From positions 32,512,630-32,576,629 of the forward strand of contig VZSR01001685.1 in the NCBI GenBank assembly GCA_013398615.1: 64,000 nucleotides of DNA. The letters run 5' to 3'. This stretch comes from Brachypodius melanocephalos (Eukaryota; Chordata; Aves; Passeriformes; Pycnonotidae). The notes beneath the pieces were generated by a model. It did no database searches. It had not been told where the DNA came from and saw only the letters and a list, made by a program, of their open reading frames with translations. The number at the start of each line of letters is the position of its first letter. Position 1 is the first letter of the stretch. This document shows, piece after piece, positions 59,981-64,000 of this stretch. A program made the position numbers and the translations under genes.

Positions 59981-62900
59981 CTGCAAGAGTGTAGCACAGG
60001 GTAAGAGGGCAGTTTCAACTGAGATGAGAAAGAAAAAACAGCAATCAGAGGAAAGCCTGCTTTGAGTTGAAACTGTTGCCATAATTCCCAGCTAGGTTTG
60101 TGGTTAGCTGCCTGAAAGTAGGCAGCCTCCAGAAATGGCTACAGGTGTACTAAATATGCATGGGAGTATGGGAGTTTACCAAAAATGCAAAAGAAAACAG
60201 TAAATCCTGTGAGAGAACCATGTCTGAGTGCCACATCTTTAAAGAGGGAAAAAGCACTGTCTCGGCTGACTTCTGCTTTCCTACTATCTAAAACCTGATC
60301 TCCTATGGAGCAGCTGTTTTCAACAAGTGACAATCCTTTTGTTTCCCATTCAGACTGCAGTTAGGACTCAGAAATTGTCTGAAACAAGAGGATCTGCAAC
60401 TCTATAAGCTGCCTCAGTCACCATCCTTTGAGGGCCTTGGGGAGAACAGGATTGAGAATAAGATTGCCCTCAGCTTTCCCATTACACTTGCAGTTGCACA
60501 TTAAGATAAAGATTACAAGAAAATCTCACATTCCAGAGCCTCAGTTAATCACCCGGAGGGCTACAATCCTCCTCCTAGCCAGATGTAGCTTGAAGGATTT
60601 CTAACTGTTCGTTCATGGCCCAACTGGGACTTGGGTCATGGCCTGGAGATTACCAGGACTCAGACAAAGAGAACTGAAAATGCTCGTTGATCCCTGGGCA
60701 GCACATTCTGCCCATCTACTGGGGTCATACTTTGTCATACTTTTTGCAAGAACAAGTGGAACTGTATGTCCCTTCCCTCTGCACAGACAGTTAGACATCT
60801 TGGGAAACATCTTCCTTTCTTTACAGCACATGTCAACAACAATAGTAAGCAAGGCCATTCATTTTCACCTAATTAGTTTTTGTACCATAAAGTTATTTGC
60901 CTTGACCTCTCTTGTCCTATCACTACTGCACAACAATTTTTTTTTGTCTCAGAATTTTCAAGTGTTGGATTAAATTATATTACTTTTAGTAAATGAAGAT
61001 AAGACAAAGAACTTCAGTAGTTTCCTTTGCTTTTGAAATAACTCCCACGTAAAAAAACCTCCAAACAAACAAAACCAAAAAGCCCTTCTTTTTTGAGCAG
61101 GGAAATACTTCTGAAGTCAAAACGGTTCTGAAAGTAATGTGCAAGGAACCAAACGAAAAACAGATGATCTGAAAAGTTTTGAGCTCAGAATCTTGGTAAA
61201 TTACTTTGTTAGCATTGTAACAATGGCAACTGCTCCAGCACCTGTTGCTGTACTGTGAGAGGAGAACCACTGAGTCACGAAAAATGCCAGAACAGTCAGT
61301 ACATATGAAACTTTGAACAGTGGAGAAAAAACTAGAAATTGCTATCAGTTATTCATCTTAGGATGGAAAGACAGGTGGTTGTGGAATATGGAGGTGACAA
61401 CAAAACAGAAGTGATTGTGAAAGAACCAAATATCTATTTTCTTTTGGTTATTAGAGCGATTGACTGACTGCATTGTGAGCGGGGTTTTTTACTTGTTTTA
61501 ATTTCACTGTTTCTTTAAAAAGCTCATACAGACTACAATTCAAGACACTCAACTACTTGAACTGCCTTGCATGGCAGAAAATAGTTGGAGAAGTTCACAT
61601 ATATTTACAAATAAATATCTGGAAGAAATAAAGGAATCAGATCTAGTATTCGACTAGTGGTACATACTTAAAAGATGTATCATTACATCACATCTCAGCA
61701 GGCCTGTGAGGTAGAATTGTGAAAACCCTACTTAGGAGGTGAGTAACGAAGGAAGAAACAACATATTTGTTTATATTCCTTATCCACTATCACAAACAAA
61801 AAAAGGACTTTTTTAATGCTTAGATACTCCTAGAGACAACCAAATTTTGAACTGTTCAGTATAAGCTGTGATCTATTTTACTTATTTACTTTCTCCTAAA
61901 GAAATGTTCATTTTTGCCCTTTAACCATGAACACGAACATTTGCAGATAAATTTATCTAAATAGAATGAATAGATTTTCTTTGCACAAAACAAGCATGAA
62001 CAGCTTTTAATATGTTTATTAAACAGAGATATATTCCATAGCTTAATTTCTTAGAAGTTAGTATAGAAAACTATGATTGATATGCTTTATAATGTGGGCT
62101 TGCAATAGCACAAAGCAATATTTGGACAAATACTTAACACGAAGTCAAGAACAGCAGTATTTAAAAATCTATAGCTCAGCTCAGGTATATTCGACCTGCT
62201 CAAAACATTATTCTAAACAATCTTGGTTGACAGAAGATTAATCAGGACTTCTCTATATGTAGGTCAAGTGTGCAGAATGCTTCTGGTCACCATGGGCCTG
62301 ATACACAGGAACTAGTTTTTGGGAAGTTAATGAGAACTAATTTTGAATGCAGAATGAAACATCAATATTCTCTCTATTGTGAGCAGGGAGAGATGAGGCT
62401 CCTAGGACAACTAAAACGTACTCATAGAAACTCTGAAAACAACGTGGTCTTGGACACAGAGGATTTTGTGCAGAGGTTCTGCTCTGATAGCAAAGGCAGC
62501 TCTCTACACCTGCAGCAGCACACTGCTGCTGATGCCTGTAGACAGACTCCTGTACCTCGGCACATGAGAGATACAAACCAGTTCTCAACCAGAAAAACTC
62601 CAACTGCAAACAAACACAATATTATCACCTTACATTACCCTAAATTGTTACACTTCAGTGTCTAAAGCGTGCTTCACTCTTGTTTTGGATTGGGCCTTCA
62701 AGATTTAGGCAGTATCTTAGCCTCCTCCATCAGCAACAGAAATATTTCAGTATCATAATTTAAATTGAAAAGGCTTCATTAGAAGATAATATAAAATTAG
62801 GCCTTGATGTTTTTATAATTGCAAGTTTAAATAAATTATTACAGACATATTAAAAAATAAAGATTTAAATTAAGACAAATTTTTTCAGAGAGGCTGAGTG

Positions 62901-64000
62901 ACTCAAAATTATCAAATCATACTTGTACTGATGCTTAAAACAAACATGCACAGCACATCTACTGAAAAACAGTGTTGGCAGTACTGAACATGTACACCAT
63001 GTACCCCTTAAATTTAACAGATTAAATGCTGCTTGATATTAATAGAGAGAATATGCACAAAAAGGCCAGTGAAGGTTTCTGCAGTTGAATGATCTTATCT
63101 TCCTCTGAACCAGAATTGGTAGAAAGATAAGCAAGTCAATGTCTATTTATTATCTGTAATAGATCATGGCTTCCTGGCGTGAGGCACCGCACAAACACAT
63201 GGTGAAGAGTAGCTTCTTTCCCAGAATTTTTATTACAGAAACACAAATATTGGCTTCTGTCTGCAACGTAGCGTTTGGTAGACCTAGCAATCTGTAGTGG
63301 ATCTAGACCAGACAGGATATACAGTGTGTGAAAGGTTTCAAGAAGGTTTGAGTGACTTGCCTATAATCAGGTAACAGAGAGAGGCAAAGCTGGGAACAGA
63401 AAATAGGTCTGGCTTCAGGACAAGTCTTTGGGACAGAAGAGACTGCAGGGCCCAAGAGTCTCTCTCTTGCTGTGGAGCATGGCTGAGAGCCTAACTCTGG
63501 TCCTGAGAAGTGATATTGCCATGCTAGCACAGTCTTGAAGACAAAAAAGCTTCTTAGATAAGATTCCATCCCAGATTGCTTTGGTCGACAAAAAATACAT
63601 ATATAAAAATTACATGTATTTGCCGGGTGTTCCAGCAAGAAGTACAGAAAGCTTTCCATCTGGTCCCTGCTCTGTAGACAGCTTGGGTTTTTTCCTGCTA
63701 CAGAGTGAGTAGGCAGTTTGGCTGTGGAAAAATGTGTCCTTAAAAATACTGAAGTACCTAACTACTGCCTTTGAGTGTTCATCCGTGTAGGAGCACGCCT
63801 CCTTCGCCCCTCTTGTCATCAGACAACCGCTACTTATGTATCTGTAGGTGCCAAACCAGAAAATCTTCTCAGTTCACATCTACCCGTACTTACTGAGCTG
63901 AACAAGTTGAAAAAACAGCAGAATTGGGCTCAAGTAACAACCATACGCTACCCGCGCCAAGACAAAAAGAGCATGTAACGCTCCAGAGTCCTTGTGAGAC
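59981..64000 (-). other. RUNX1T1: RUNX1T1 intron, partial (runs off the right edge)
   Basis: Ends at ttgcag beside the NHR1 exon. More than 4.0 kb lie in the window without the next upstream exon, which should carry most of NHR1. No repeat or coding segment recognised; the open frames at 60638-60973 and 62270-62665 have no family resemblance and are taken as chance. Confidence 0.8.

Larger units (their letters stand above)
21920..64000 (-). other. RUNX1T1: RUNX1T1 gene, 3' half (7 coding exons plus 3'UTR)
   Basis: Seven minus-strand segments, each bounded by AG/GT splice signals, join with matching phases (0-2, 2-1, 1-0, 0-1, 1-1, 1-0, 0-stop) into 1257 coding bases, i.e. 418 residues plus TAA. 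The order of conserved blocks (end of TAFH/NHR1, Pro-rich linker, NHR2, NHR3, MYND) is that of the CBFA2T/MTG family. The details match RUNX1T1 (ETO/MTG8) rather than CBFA2T2 or CBFA2T3, as judged from memory of the human protein. Family knowledge: it is a nuclear corepressor scaffold that oligomerises through NHR2 and recruits NCoR/SMRT and histone deacetylases; in humans its fusion to RUNX1 by t(8;21) drives leukaemia. The 5' exons, promoter and most of NHR1 lie beyond the right edge. The 3' limit is inferred from a polyadenylation signal. Confidence 0.97.

Noticed and set aside
62270..62665. 131-codon plus-strand open frame in the right-most intron
   Set aside because: No recognisable domain, antisense to RUNX1T1, no splice or regulatory support, and overlapped by open minus-strand frames.

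Overview
The window looks like bird nuclear DNA. It is AT-rich and intron-dominated. It carries several copies of CR1-type LINE, the main avian retroposon, recognisable by 3' ends built from 'gattctgtg' units. It also holds one 100-base scaffold gap and a multi-exon vertebrate gene with clean GT-AG introns. No bacterial, viral or organellar gene organisation was seen. The species cannot be fixed from the sequence; other CR1-rich sauropsids (turtles, crocodilians) are less likely alternatives.

The only protein-coding gene I can support is the 3' half of RUNX1T1 (ETO/MTG8, a CBFA2T/MTG-family transcriptional corepressor), on the minus strand. Seven coding exons lie at 59799-59980, 51689-51939, 50354-50439, 49531-49732, 41453-41521, 35443-35633 and 25731-26006. 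They join in phase with no internal stop to give 418 residues. These cover the end of NHR1/TAFH, the Pro/Ser-rich linker, the NHR2 tetramerisation helix, the NHR3 coiled coil and the NHR4 MYND zinc finger, ending at a TAA codon. The start of the protein, including most of NHR1, lies beyond base 64000. I use r1-r418 for the residues encoded here; from memory of family lengths, r1 is about residue 187 of the 604-residue human isoform.

Layout: 1-21.9 kb is gene-free sequence downstream of RUNX1T1, holding several CR1 copies (3.0-3.9, 7.05-7.72, 9.47-10.14, 13.2-13.4, 15.65-15.98 kb), small tandem duplications and the gap at 8901-9000. About 21.92-25.73 kb is the inferred 3.8-kb 3' untranslated region, very rich in homopolymer A tracts on the mRNA strand, with a likely terminal AATAAA at 21941-21946 and a MIR-like ancient SINE. 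From 25.73 to 64 kb are the exons and introns. Notable intronic features are a candidate solo LTR at about 34.86-35.24 kb, a CpG-dense patch overlapping the NHR3 exon, a cluster of TAATTA motifs at 36.58-36.83 kb that looks like a homeodomain-type regulatory element, and A/C-only tracts that become GU-rich in the nascent RNA.

I found no new multi-gene system. The leads most worth checking are noncoding: the TAATTA cluster, the CpG patch, the LTR beside an exon, and the structure of the 3'UTR.
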